The notes under the pieces are model-generated. The model was not told the origin of the DNA. It made no database searches and worked only from the letters and a program-made list of their open reading frames with translations. Positions 54,878-63,912 of a stretch of 64,000 nucleotides of DNA are shown piece after piece. How positions within the stretch are numbered: the first letter of the stretch is position 1; the number at the start of each line of letters is the position of its first letter. This DNA is from Veillonella tobetsuensis (GTDB lineage: Bacteria; Bacillota; Negativicutes; Veillonellales; Veillonellaceae): assembly GCF_001078375.1 (NCBI RefSeq), contig NZ_BBXI01000016.1, forward strand, positions 62,001-126,000, given 5' to 3'. The position numbers and the translations under genes are program-made.

Positions 54878-55098
54878 CGTTCTCTTTTTACCCGATGTAA
54901 TCAATGACTTACCAATCTTAATAAGCTTGGTAGCATCTACGTTCAGAAAGGGGACGAGGGTGACTAAAATCTGACTTTGGCCTCAATCCATAAAAAGGAC
55001 GCAATCGCGTCCTTTTTCTTCTCCCTATATAACACGGGAGAAAGGAATCAATAGCCTCTATCAGCCGACTTTGGCCCTTTCTTTACTATACCCCCAAT

Positions 55099-55182
55099 AA
55101 TCAGCTGCTTAACAATCTTAATGGAGCAAATATCATCTACATTCAAAAGGGAGGTGTGGGTGTCTAAAATCTGACTTTGGCC
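55099..55182. repeat. 84-nt direct repeat, copy 2 (left half of element C)
   Basis: Matches copy 1 at 83 of 84 positions. It forms the left arm plus the start of the core of the complete palindrome C. Confidence 0.85.
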
Positions 55183-55279
55183 TGAGCCCTTTAGGGCGAA
55201 GAAAAAGCCGGTGGAAGATTTTAGACACCCACACCTCCCTCTGCCGTAAATAATATGGTCTAGTTAAGATTGTTAAGCA
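55106..55279. repeat. Palindromic element C (complete, shared core)
   Basis: Inner arms of 25 bp are perfectly complementary (55148-55172 with 55216-55240), as are outer arms of 16 bp (55106-55121 with 55264-55279). The core, 55173-55215, reads GACTTTGGCC, GAGCCCTTTAGGGCGAAG, AAAAAGCCGGTGG. It lies directly downstream of the VWA/DUF2201 gene. Confidence 0.88.
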
Positions 55280-55283
55280 ATGA

Positions 55284-56921
55284 TTACTCCTGATTCGCCA
55301 TGGAAAACCCCGACCTACTGCTCATTCTCACGAATTCGTCGATATCTTGTGTTTCATCAACACCAACATAGCCCATTTCTCGAACTATACCATGTGGGTT
55401 AAGCAAGGATAGTTGCGGTTCTGGTCCGGTGAGAACCCATAGCACCTTATACCCTTTTGGTATATCACGTAGATGTTCTTCCCCTTTACCATCCGTAAAG
55501 TATACTAATAAATCTACATGTTGTTGATTGGCTAAGGCAAATACTGGTGAAAAAGCAGTAGCCCCTCGTACATCAAGGCGCGGTTTCACATCCTTTACGG
55601 ATTCCATTGTATAGGTGCGGCGTACCTCATTATCACATTCTATAATAGTAATGCGATGATTATACGCATGTACTATTTGTAGCACTTGCTCTAGTGCATT
55701 GGTAAATTCCAAATCCGTAATACTGCCACTCATATCGAGGGCTACCCACACATTCGCCTTATGTTGGCGTAATGTGCCAGACAATTCTAGACGCTCAGGC
55801 TGACGACGATTGCGACGCATCGTCGTTTTTTTATGTCCGCTAGCCACCTTGCCCATTAATTTTTTAAGATAAAAATACCAAGGTAAGGAACGTCGAGTCT
55901 TTTGGAATGTATCGATAAGACTTTTTACATACCCTTCCATATCTCCTTTTGATGCTTCGTTGATATAGCGTTCTGTAATTTTATCCATGGTCTCTGTATC
56001 GATAGAATCAGACTCATCCCATATATCATGGCTTGAATCAGCATTAAACTCCATTGCTATGATTTGACTGGAATCCTCGACAGCTATAAAAAGATCTGGT
56101 TTTTCCTGCATCGCTTTATCAATGGCCTTTGCGTAGTACTCCAATGTGCGGAATCGCTTTAGTAAAAGTCCATATCTCGCATTTACATTGGCAACGGTTA
56201 TAGCATCGCGGTCTACATGTTCTAAATAATCGTTTACAACCATGTCCATGGCCATGTGAACAGCTTTTTTATTAAATCGTTGACTAAGTTCTTTGACCCG
56301 CATCAAATGAGCGGATATAACATGTAATATTTCTCGCTTAATACCATCTTTCATAACATCCGGCGGTTGTCGTAACATAATGAAAGGATTCACGTATAGC
56401 ACATAGCCACCGTGTTTGAGGTTAAAACCAAAAGCGCTAGTCATGTCTAAGCGTACACGATGCGTCATTTGTAGATAAAAATAGCCAAAGAATTGATCCT
56501 CGTCAAGCAATAAACTATTTACATCATGCAAGATATGCCATAAATGCTGTTCATAGCCATCGGCTAGTACGTGTTGTGTCAACACATCGAGATCTGTGCC
56601 TTCGCCCTCATACAGTTCCGTTAATCCCTTGCCTATCGTGCCAATATGACTATCCGACATATTGTGATTTACCATATCTACAGCAATATCTTCTGCCTGT
56701 TGTTTATGCACTGGATGTTCATCTACATACGCTTGATAACGCGCGTATAGTTGCTCATACAACGCATCCGCATCACGAGCAATCTGATTACGCTTTCTAT
56801 GCCATCGATCGAGTTCCTTAATAGCCTCTTCATCATAGCGCCCCGTCTTCTCCCATCCGTCTATATGAGTGAGCAGGTCAGACGCATCCCGAATATCGTC
56901 TTTATCTAAATTTCGATTCAT
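55284..56921 (-). CDS. VWA-like DUF2201 metallopeptidase-related protein
   Basis: This is a 545-residue protein. The N-terminal half has the DUF2201 layout (HVISAHLMRVKELSQRFN and AVHMAMDMVVNDYLEH). The C-terminal half is a von Willebrand A domain with an intact metal-ion adhesion site (VALDMSGSITDLEF) and FTDGKGEEHL. DUF2201/VWA proteins pair with MoxR ATPases, here encoded just upstream, as chaperone-like complexes that mature or remodel other proteins. The client is unknown. The 3' end runs into palindromic element C. Confidence 0.83.
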   Translation of the reverse strand: MNRNLDKDDIRDASDLLTHIDGWEKTGRYDEEAIKELDRWHRKRNQIARDADALYEQLYARYQAYVDEHPVHKQQAEDIAVDMVNHNMSDSHIGTIGKGLTELYEGEGTDLDVLTQHVLADGYEQHLWHILHDVNSLLLDEDQFFGYFYLQMTHRVRLDMTSAFGFNLKHGGYVLYVNPFIMLRQPPDVMKDGIKREILHVISAHLMRVKELSQRFNKKAVHMAMDMVVNDYLEHVDRDAITVANVNARYGLLLKRFRTLEYYAKAIDKAMQEKPDLFIAVEDSSQIIAMEFNADSSHDIWDESDSIDTETMDKITERYINEASKGDMEGYVKSLIDTFQKTRRSLPWYFYLKKLMGKVASGHKKTTMRRNRRQPERLELSGTLRQHKANVWVALDMSGSITDLEFTNALEQVLQIVHAYNHRITIIECDNEVRRTYTMESVKDVKPRLDVRGATAFSPVFALANQQHVDLLVYFTDGKGEEHLRDIPKGYKVLWVLTGPEPQLSLLNPHGIVREMGYVGVDETQDIDEFVRMSSRSGFSMANQE

Positions 56922-56950
56922 AAGTTCTACCTGTCATATGACTTTCACAA

Positions 56951-58042
56951 TTAACGATTGGCTTCAAAAAACGTTTCAATAAAAAGATTATCCTCAATAG
57001 CATAGCTATACACATGAGCATATGTGTTGCGTAAATCTTTCATAACAGCAATACGCAAATCACCAGGATACAATGTAATAAATTCGATAAAGTGATGAAC
57101 TTCTTCTGCATTACTATTGTGATTCAAACGATACAACATATTTTTCGCGGATACATAGAGACGAGTAGGACTTTCACCATTGACACGTTCTTGTAAGGAC
57201 ATAATAGCACCAGGCTTATGCACTGCCTCTAATACATCATCAAATGAAATCAATGGCTCTTGTTCCGTTTCAACGAAATTAACAAAGGCCTCCGCAATAA
57301 GTTTTCCCACATTACCACGGATAACATTTTGGAATACTTCACGGCTATAACCACCTTCCTTATAGATACCATAAATATGAGATATCCGTTCAAAGGAACG
57401 CGGTGTCGCATCGATATCATCTTCATGACGTTGATTTAAATAATCTGGATAAGAGGAAATAAATTCCACCACCTTATCTTCAATGCCTGCAGAAATAGCC
57501 CAGTCAATCCACTGCATATAATCCGCTTCCATATAAAGCCATACGAAACGATTTTGTTGAGCTGGATCCATATCAATCGTTTGGTAGTCAAAGGAATCCT
57601 CTGGGTTCATAGCCGCAATGATGCGCACATCATCGCTCAAAGCAAATCCATTGATTTCTCGGTTCAAAATCAAATTCATTAATTCTTGTTGTACCGCATG
57701 CTCTGCACGATTAATCTCATCGATAAATAGCAATACATGACGACCTGCATTAACAGCTCGTGACACATGTTCCAAGGTATGATGCACGGCATACACGGTT
57801 GTTTTAATCTCTTTAACTGTACCGTCACTATCTTTATGTGAAACCGTTTCTACCGTTGGCAATCCCCCTATTTCCCCTTCTTTTAAAAGATTGCCATCAA
57901 TGGTGACGAGTTCCCAATCATGAACCTCTGCTACACGCGCTGCTAGCGATGTTTTACCAATCCCCGTTTCACCAACGAGCAAAGGTACTTGATTAGCAGC
58001 TAGCACTAATTCCACACTAGCCATTGTATCTGTAAAATTCAT
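56951..58042 (-). CDS. MoxR-family AAA+ ATPase
   Basis: This 363-residue AAA+ protein has Walker A GETGIGKTSLAARV, Walker B VLLFIDEINRAEH, sensor 1 in IIAAMNPEDSF, and an arginine-finger-like ATPRSFERISHIY segment. It is followed after 29 bp by the DUF2201/VWA gene. MoxR plus VWA partners act together in protein activation or metal insertion. Inference: the pair works on a client not encoded next to it, or on the repeat protein upstream. Confidence 0.88.
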   Translation of the reverse strand: MNFTDTMASVELVLAANQVPLLVGETGIGKTSLAARVAEVHDWELVTIDGNLLKEGEIGGLPTVETVSHKDSDGTVKEIKTTVYAVHHTLEHVSRAVNAGRHVLLFIDEINRAEHAVQQELMNLILNREINGFALSDDVRIIAAMNPEDSFDYQTIDMDPAQQNRFVWLYMEADYMQWIDWAISAGIEDKVVEFISSYPDYLNQRHEDDIDATPRSFERISHIYGIYKEGGYSREVFQNVIRGNVGKLIAEAFVNFVETEQEPLISFDDVLEAVHKPGAIMSLQERVNGESPTRLYVSAKNMLYRLNHNSNAEEVHHFIEFITLYPGDLRIAVMKDLRNTYAHVYSYAIEDNLFIETFFEANR

Positions 58043-58058
58043 TATGACTCCTTCTTAA

Positions 58059-58865
58059 TTAATATAGTAAATACTGGTCGATAGCAATTTTCTTTGCCTC
58101 TATAGATCCGTATACATCAACTAATGACAATATATCGATGGGCCATGTTGATTGACGTCCGCCTATTGCAGGATTAGTTACGAGTTCTCGCACATAGCGA
58201 TCTTCTACAGCAGGATTTGCAATCATTTCAGTTATAATTTGTCGAACCATGTCGACAGTTAAGCCTAGTTGTTTTGGCACATACCCAAGTATCAATGTAG
58301 AAACCTTCAATAACTCTACCACTGTTTCTAAATCTAGATTCGTAATTTGACGCATAGCCTGCGGGTCTTGTAACACGGCGGCTTTCAAAATGTCCAATGT
58401 AGGATTCTGGATATAACGCAATGCTAAATAATTAGATTTTACAGCTGCCATTTGAACCTGTTCTGATGGATTGGCAATATATTGCAATGCATCATATTGT
58501 GTTTCTACAGCCCTTAACTGTAATTCCTCTGATGGATTTGTAATATATCGAATGGCCCAGCCCGATTGGTCTAAGGCAATGCGAACCACTTCATCTGACG
58601 GATGTTGAATATACTCAAGTACCGCCCAATCTTGTTTGACTAATGAAATCAATAATTCGTCACTTGGATTGTCCACATATTGAATGGCCCGTGGCGACTG
58701 TGCTAACGCAGTTTCAATCACTCGATCAGTAGGATTTTTAATGTACTGTAATAACATCCCATTCTGTTCCACACAGACTAACTGCATTTCCTCTGTAGGA
58801 TTAGGGATATTGCGTACGCCATGGGGATTGTTTTTGAGAGCCGTTATATATTGTTCCTCTGTCAT
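58059..58865 (-). CDS. DUF4116-like tandem repeat protein
   Basis: This 268-residue protein is built of about eight repeats of roughly 23 residues with consensus NPSxExxxxAVxxxxxALxYI (for example NPSEELQLRAVETQYDALQY, NPSEQVQMAAVKSNYLALRY). DUF4116 and related repeats make helical solenoids. A shorter non-repeat C-terminal domain of about 85 residues follows. It is first in a three-gene unit with MoxR and DUF2201/VWA, so it could be an adaptor or client of that pair. Confidence 0.75.
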   Translation of the reverse strand: MTEEQYITALKNNPHGVRNIPNPTEEMQLVCVEQNGMLLQYIKNPTDRVIETALAQSPRAIQYVDNPSDELLISLVKQDWAVLEYIQHPSDEVVRIALDQSGWAIRYITNPSEELQLRAVETQYDALQYIANPSEQVQMAAVKSNYLALRYIQNPTLDILKAAVLQDPQAMRQITNLDLETVVELLKVSTLILGYVPKQLGLTVDMVRQIITEMIANPAVEDRYVRELVTNPAIGGRQSTWPIDILSLVDVYGSIEAKKIAIDQYLLY

Positions 58866-58887
58866 ACTATCCTTCTTTTCTATCTAA

Positions 58888-58913
58888 AAAGGCCATACGA
58901 ATACGTACGGCCT
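58888..58913 (-). terminator. Rho-independent terminator of the pfkB-ktrB-ktrA operon
   Basis: Stem AGGCCATACG (58890-58899) with CGTACGGCCT (58904-58913), one wobble, followed on the minus strand by TTTTTAG. Confidence 0.78.
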
Positions 58914-58978
58914 ATACTGAATTCTATTCCTATTGTATCATAATTTTTCGATATAATTATATCTGTTTCGTATACTTA

Positions 58979-59629
58979 CTACACTGTTAATGCATCTAAA
59001 TCAGAATTATTCCCAATAACTAATAATTTATCATCTTCACCGAGGATGGTAATTGGGTTTGGTGGAACTTCTAAATCCTCACCGCGTCTTATGCCTACTG
59101 CATTAAGATTATATTTCTCACGCAAATTGGAATCTTTCAAACATGTGCCAACCATAAATGAAGGCATTTTTATTTCTATAAGACTGATATTTTTGGATAG
59201 TTGTAAATAATCCATCACATGGTCTCTAGTTAAAAATTGTACAAGACGTAATGCCATATCATATTCAGGGTAAATCACTTGATCTACACCTATTTTATGA
59301 AGCATTTTACCTTGTATATTATTTTCAGCCTTGGCCACAATTTTAGGTGCGTCTAACTCTTTAAGAAGCATAGCTGTCATTAGATTGGCTTGAAGATTTC
59401 CACCTATAGCCACAATAACCATATCAAACTGGCTTAGCGCCAATGCTTTGATTGCCTCTTCATCGGTTGTATCTGCAACTATAGCATGTGTTATAAATGG
59501 TGAAATTTTCTGTACAACTTCTGGATCAATATCTACACCTAATACCTCATGATCCATGGAAGCTAACATCTTGGCAACAGTGCCACCAAATTGACCAAGA
59601 CCTATTACTGCTATCGTTTTATGTTTCAT
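58979..59629 (-). CDS. ktrA: Ktr/Trk potassium-uptake regulatory subunit (RCK domain)
   Basis: This 216-residue protein has a Rossmann TrkA-N domain (IAVIGLGQFGGTVAKMLAS, then EVLGVDID) that binds NAD(H), ATP or ADP, and a C-terminal TrkA-C domain from about residue 140. It gates the membrane subunit encoded just upstream. Length and single-RCK layout match KtrA rather than the double-RCK TrkA. Confidence 0.92.
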   Translation of the reverse strand: MKHKTIAVIGLGQFGGTVAKMLASMDHEVLGVDIDPEVVQKISPFITHAIVADTTDEEAIKALALSQFDMVIVAIGGNLQANLMTAMLLKELDAPKIVAKAENNIQGKMLHKIGVDQVIYPEYDMALRLVQFLTRDHVMDYLQLSKNISLIEIKMPSFMVGTCLKDSNLREKYNLNAVGIRRGEDLEVPPNPITILGEDDKLLVIGNNSDLDALTV

Positions 59630-59663
59630 ATATGCCCCCTTTTATATTCAATCTAATCTGTTT

Positions 59664-61031
59664 TTATAACAATACACGCTCTTCTGCATAGCTAATTGGT
59701 TTAGTCGGTGCCGTTCTTAACGCCCAAGTACCAATAACAGTCATAACCCCAACACGGCCCGTAAACATGACAAGCATCAACACCCATTTACTACTTTCAG
59801 ATAAATCAGGTGTAATCCCCGTCGAAAGACCTACGGTCCCAAAGGCAGAGGTTACCTCAAAAAGTATTCGAATAAAGTTATACGGCTCATCCCAAGCTAA
59901 ATAGCAAGTAGCAAGCAAAACAAGAAGGATGGATAAAAAGATTATCCCATTTGCCTTAAGGACAGTAACCAACGAAATACGACGTTCAAAAACCTCTGTA
60001 TCAGAACGATTATTAAATAATGTACGCGATGCTAGAAAAGCGACAGCAATAGTACTAATTTTAACACCGCCTCCTGTGGAGTTAGGACCTGCCCCGATAA
60101 ACATAAAAATGATGGTAATAAACAGAGTTATGGGATGTAAATCATTATAATCTACAGTTGCAAGACCTGCCGTACGAGGGGTAATCGATTGAAATAGAGC
60201 AGCCATGACCTTATTCCATATAGGTAAAGGACCAAAAGTTTTGGGATTCGCCCACTCAACTCCCAAGAAAATAATAGTCCCTAAAAGGATGAGCACCGTT
60301 GTGCCAACTAACATTATTTTTGTGTGTAGTTTTAAATCTACAAAACGTCGTAGCTTGCGATGCGACCAAATATCAAAGGTTGCGAGATATCCGAAACCAC
60401 CTATTACAATAAGGGCCATTGTATTTATATTAAATAATACATCGCCCACCATGGCATAAGGTAGATCATTATCAAAGAATATAAACCCTGCATTACAAAA
60501 GGTCGAGATGGATTGCATGATTCCCGTATATAATGCAGCATCACCAATATAAGGATATAGCTGAATGGTATAGAGAATACCACCAATAATTTCGGCACAA
60601 AATGTATAAATAGTTAGCTTTTTCGTAATGTGTAAAAGCCCTTTCATTCCATCTTGCCCTACATCCTCAGATAAAAGCACGCGATTTTTTAGACCTACCC
60701 GTCGCCCTAATACTAGAGCGATAATAGTGGTAAAGGAAACAATCCCCAAACCACCTAATTGGATAAGGATTACCATGACGATTTTGCCAAACAAGGACCA
60801 ATGATAATAGGTATCTACTGTCGCCAATCCTGTTACAGAAACGCAAGATACTGCGGTAAAAGCTGCATCTACAAGCGCTGTACTATGGCCTTGAGCATTT
60901 GATAGGGGCAACATGAGCAATATCGTCCCTATAGTCATAACAGCCAAAAAGCTAAGAGCTAATAGACGATAAGGATTATGTTGCATATATTGCTGAACTT
61001 GATTTTTTGAAGTATTTTTCCACATAACCAT
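59664..61031 (-). CDS. ktrB: Ktr/Trk-type potassium transporter membrane subunit
   Basis: This 455-residue integral membrane protein has four P-loop repeats with the selectivity glycines: SVTGLATVDTYY, CNAGFIFFDN, RTAGLATVDYN and GTVGLSTGITP. It takes up K+ (or couples to Na+), controlled by KtrA encoded downstream. The start ATG lies 4 bp after the pfkB stop, so the three genes are one operon. Confidence 0.92.
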   Translation of the reverse strand: MVMWKNTSKNQVQQYMQHNPYRLLALSFLAVMTIGTILLMLPLSNAQGHSTALVDAAFTAVSCVSVTGLATVDTYYHWSLFGKIVMVILIQLGGLGIVSFTTIIALVLGRRVGLKNRVLLSEDVGQDGMKGLLHITKKLTIYTFCAEIIGGILYTIQLYPYIGDAALYTGIMQSISTFCNAGFIFFDNDLPYAMVGDVLFNINTMALIVIGGFGYLATFDIWSHRKLRRFVDLKLHTKIMLVGTTVLILLGTIIFLGVEWANPKTFGPLPIWNKVMAALFQSITPRTAGLATVDYNDLHPITLFITIIFMFIGAGPNSTGGGVKISTIAVAFLASRTLFNNRSDTEVFERRISLVTVLKANGIIFLSILLVLLATCYLAWDEPYNFIRILFEVTSAFGTVGLSTGITPDLSESSKWVLMLVMFTGRVGVMTVIGTWALRTAPTKPISYAEERVLL

Positions 61032-61035
61032 AATC

Positions 61036-62052
61036 CTATCCTATAAGCGCCTTGATATCTTCTAAACTCGGCAATGGACTGCGGCCGCCAATTCCTTGCG
61101 TATTAAGAGCTGCTACAGCAGAAGCAAAAGTAGCCGCTTTTTCTAAGTCCTCGTGCGCACAACTATGGAGTAAATCGATAGCATTTAAGGACTGGCTCGT
61201 TTCATTCATAGTTGATGTGTTAGTACCATCTGCTATTTTGCAAAGTGTTTTTGTAAGCATATACAAAAAAGCACCATGGAAGCTATCTCCAGCCCCCGTT
61301 GTATCTACTACAGTAGCTTGAGAAAATGGTTCACATCGATAAGATGTTCCATCAGGCCATACAAAATAACTACCATTAGCACCATCGGTAACACCTGCTA
61401 TGAAGGCTCCTCGTTCATGAATGATACGACAAGCATCTTCTAAATTAGTTGTGCCTGTATATTTTTCAGCATAGTCTCGAGCTACGATAACGATGTGACT
61501 GGCTTCTGTAATAGGCTTCATATCTTCATCGTAGCGTTGAGCACCACCATCTAAAGAAATAATAGTGCCTACCTCTTTTGCAACGGCCATAGCAGAGCGC
61601 ATGAGTTTGCGATGTCTACCATTGATATGCAAAATATAGGCAGATTCTATGAGTTGTTTATGAGCCTCTAAGAACTCAGGCTCAGTTGCAGTAGCTCGTT
61701 CAAAAAATACAGCTCGCTCCCCTGTCTTCTGTTTCACAAGAATCGTTGCAGTTCCACTCTTAGCATCCGCATCAACTTGGATGCCCTCTGTATTGACATT
61801 ATATTTATGAAAGTCTTCTAGAATATAGCGTCCAACCATATCATCCCCAATACGGTCAATCATAATAGTACAAGATCCATATTTACCAGCCGTGGCTAGT
61901 GCAGTCGCTACCGGCCCGCCGCCATCTGTAGTAGACGAGATGGCCTGTTGCACCTCACGCCCCGTTGGAAAATGATCAACCACGATGAATCGATCTAAGG
62001 TACTAGCCCCAATACCAACTATATCTATCACTTCGTTAGGAAATGCATTCAT
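61036..62052 (-). CDS. PfkB-family carbohydrate/nucleoside kinase
   Basis: This 338-residue kinase has the N-terminal GIGASTLDRFIVVDHFPTG with GGGPVATALA and the C-terminal anion-hole/catalytic motif DTTGAGDSFHGAFLYM. These fit the ribokinase family; sugar or nucleoside specificity is not readable. An insertion of about 25 residues after the motif (GTNSTMNETSQSLN region) is atypical. It is the first gene of the Ktr operon, an odd partner for K+ transport. Strong GGAGG site. Confidence 0.88.
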   Translation of the reverse strand: MNAFPNEVIDIVGIGASTLDRFIVVDHFPTGREVQQAISSTTDGGGPVATALATAGKYGSCTIMIDRIGDDMVGRYILEDFHKYNVNTEGIQVDADAKSGTATILVKQKTGERAVFFERATATEPEFLEAHKQLIESAYILHINGRHRKLMRSAMAVAKEVGTIISLDGGAQRYDEDMKPITEASHIVIVARDYAEKYTGTTNLEDACRIIHERGAFIAGVTDGANGSYFVWPDGTSYRCEPFSQATVVDTTGAGDSFHGAFLYMLTKTLCKIADGTNTSTMNETSQSLNAIDLLHSCAHEDLEKAATFASAVAALNTQGIGGRSPLPSLEDIKALIG

Positions 62053-62112
62053 ACTAACCTCCTAATACCTTGTATAACTATATGTACAGAATACATTCCG
62101 AAACATAAAAAG

Positions 62113-62190
62113 TAAACCCTAGACCACGATATATTCTCGTTAAACTGAATAGTCCAGTTTAAAGAATAGATTGTAATCTAGGGTTTTAAT
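62113..62190. terminator. Nested stem-loop between convergent-side genes
   Basis: The outer stem AAACCCTAGA with TCTAGGGTTT encloses an inner palindrome TTAAACTG-AATAGT-CCAGTTTAA. Located 150 bp after the heme radical SAM gene's stop region, before pfkB. A terminator is the likeliest role. Confidence 0.6.
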
Positions 62191-62252
62191 ACTAAGATAA
62201 AACGTACCTGTCAATGTTTGTAGTTATTTATATGAGAGGTTGTTAGTGATAA

Positions 62253-63893
62253 TTAGGACATCATACGTTCCATCATGTATTCAATTTCATCAGCGCTTAA
62301 ATTCGCCATAGCTTGAACCATGCGATTTGCTGCTTCACCAGAGGCACCACTCTTAGCGATTTCTTCTTTCGCTTTTGCCATGAGTGCTTCTTTACGTTGC
62401 GCTTCTGTCTGTTCATCGGTTGGTACCGAAATATTTGCCTTTCCTTGGCCGATACCACGTACCTCTTGGTTAGGATTTTCTTTAGATGTAGTCTTCGTAT
62501 CTTGAGCCGCTACGGATTCTAAGGCAAAGGAATTTTTACCAGTTAAAATATATTCCATAGCCTCCAATGTACTTTGCGTGATATTAACAGTCCAGAATTC
62601 ACCGGCTGCCGTTAATTTATAGAGCAAGCCATTGTAGGAGACTAAACCACGTTCTTCCCAAAGTTTATACAACCAATTCAATTCGCCTAGCTGCGGATCC
62701 ATAGCTATTAAAGTATTGATATTTAAGTAACCTTGTTCAAGTTGGCTCACAACTTGATTAACAAATGGTTGTAAATCACTTTGCTTCATAAGTGCCATAA
62801 ATGGTTTTTCACCACGGCTTACCATATCTTCATACGGTTTTAGTGCGCGATGTAGCATCATGCCATATCCATCAACATTCCCCCCTGCACCGCTGCCGAA
62901 TGGGAACATTGGTACACCTGCTTTAGCTAAGATATTGTACAAGCTACGTTCACGATTATTAGCACTCCAATGAGCAGCGCTTAATCTACGGTACGCACGG
63001 GCATCTAAGTATTTACGACCAAATTCGAACATATCACCTTGCATAGCCGTTGTCGCTGCAGGTGGCACCTTACCGCTCGCAATATCCCGGTTTAGATCAC
63101 TTCCATCGAATACATTCAATTGATATAGGTCAGCACCATCTACACCAGAACTTACTAAGTCGGCTAAGTCTTGTTCCCAAACCTCCATTGTTTGACCAGG
63201 CAATCCGTAAATCAAGTCGATAACAACAGAACATTGACCATACGCCTTTAGGGCCGCTAGCCGTTCTAGTACGGTTTCTTTTGTATCCAAACGACCTACC
63301 ATTTGGCGCACTTCAGTATTAAATGATTGGATGCCAATAGACATACGGTTAACGCCATTATTCATCCATACTTCAAGATTTTCAGGAATCAAATCATGAA
63401 TGCGACCTTCTAGGGTAAGCTCATAATCATTAGCTAGTGGTAAGTATTCTTTAATCGCTTTTAACAAGCGCTCAGAGTTTGCTGGAGATAAGGATGTCGG
63501 TGTGCCACCGCCAATGAATACAGCGTGGATAAGACCATCCTTTAAGCGCGGGCTTTCACTAGCCAGCTTAAGTTCCCCAATAAGGCCATCAATATATTGG
63601 TCTTCAATACTTTGGCTCGTACCATTTTGAAAGAAACCACAGTATGTACATTTCGTTTTACAAAACGGAATGTGAATATAGGCACATTGCATTTGACCTT
63701 TTTTAGGGGCCCCCTTCATAACAGCATCCCATACATTTTGTGATTCCTTAGGTGAAATCAAAGTCCCATTAAGCCCTGCATGAACAACGCGTTTATGAGG
63801 AAAAGCGCCGCTCATAGGATTATCACAGGCTAAACCGAGTTGCAGATTCCGTTGTTTCTCCGGAATGGATTCAAAAAAGCTTGCTAAACTCAT
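62253..63893 (-). CDS. Radical SAM heme-degrading enzyme, ChuW/HutW-like
   Basis: This is a 546-residue protein. The SAM cluster motif CxxxCxxC lies in IPFCKTKCTYCGFFQN; the FFQN end is typical of the ChuW/HutW heme-opening methyltransferases rather than of HemN or HemW. FIGGGTPTSLSP and YGLPGQT are the conserved SAM-fold segments. About 90 extra residues at the C-terminus (from 455 on; rich in Lys, Gln and Ala, ending ADEIEYMMERMMS) are not in the core family. Function: anaerobic heme breakdown for iron. A flavodoxin-like gene sits just upstream in transcription order. Confidence 0.82.
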   Translation of the reverse strand: MSLASFFESIPEKQRNLQLGLACDNPMSGAFPHKRVVHAGLNGTLISPKESQNVWDAVMKGAPKKGQMQCAYIHIPFCKTKCTYCGFFQNGTSQSIEDQYIDGLIGELKLASESPRLKDGLIHAVFIGGGTPTSLSPANSERLLKAIKEYLPLANDYELTLEGRIHDLIPENLEVWMNNGVNRMSIGIQSFNTEVRQMVGRLDTKETVLERLAALKAYGQCSVVIDLIYGLPGQTMEVWEQDLADLVSSGVDGADLYQLNVFDGSDLNRDIASGKVPPAATTAMQGDMFEFGRKYLDARAYRRLSAAHWSANNRERSLYNILAKAGVPMFPFGSGAGGNVDGYGMMLHRALKPYEDMVSRGEKPFMALMKQSDLQPFVNQVVSQLEQGYLNINTLIAMDPQLGELNWLYKLWEERGLVSYNGLLYKLTAAGEFWTVNITQSTLEAMEYILTGKNSFALESVAAQDTKTTSKENPNQEVRGIGQGKANISVPTDEQTEAQRKEALMAKAKEEIAKSGASGEAANRMVQAMANLSADEIEYMMERMMS

Positions 63894-63912
63894 ACGTTTC
63901 CCCTTTCACTCG

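Larger units (their letters stand above)
54584..55283. other. 700-bp intergenic repeat region with no gene
   Basis: It separates the VWA/DUF2201 gene from the adhesin start. It holds element C, an 84-nt direct repeat in two copies, a more diverged third copy (54911-54982), a fourth core fragment at 55064-55077 and a perfect hairpin at 54992-55017 (AAAAAGGACGC-AATC-GCGTCCTTTTT). The adhesin promoter must lie in the AT-rich part, 54600-54790. Confidence 0.7.

Noticed and set aside
54794-55182. Direct repeats near 55 kb as a CRISPR array
   Set aside because: Copies are few, 84 nt long, unevenly spaced and of unequal identity, and no cas genes are present.
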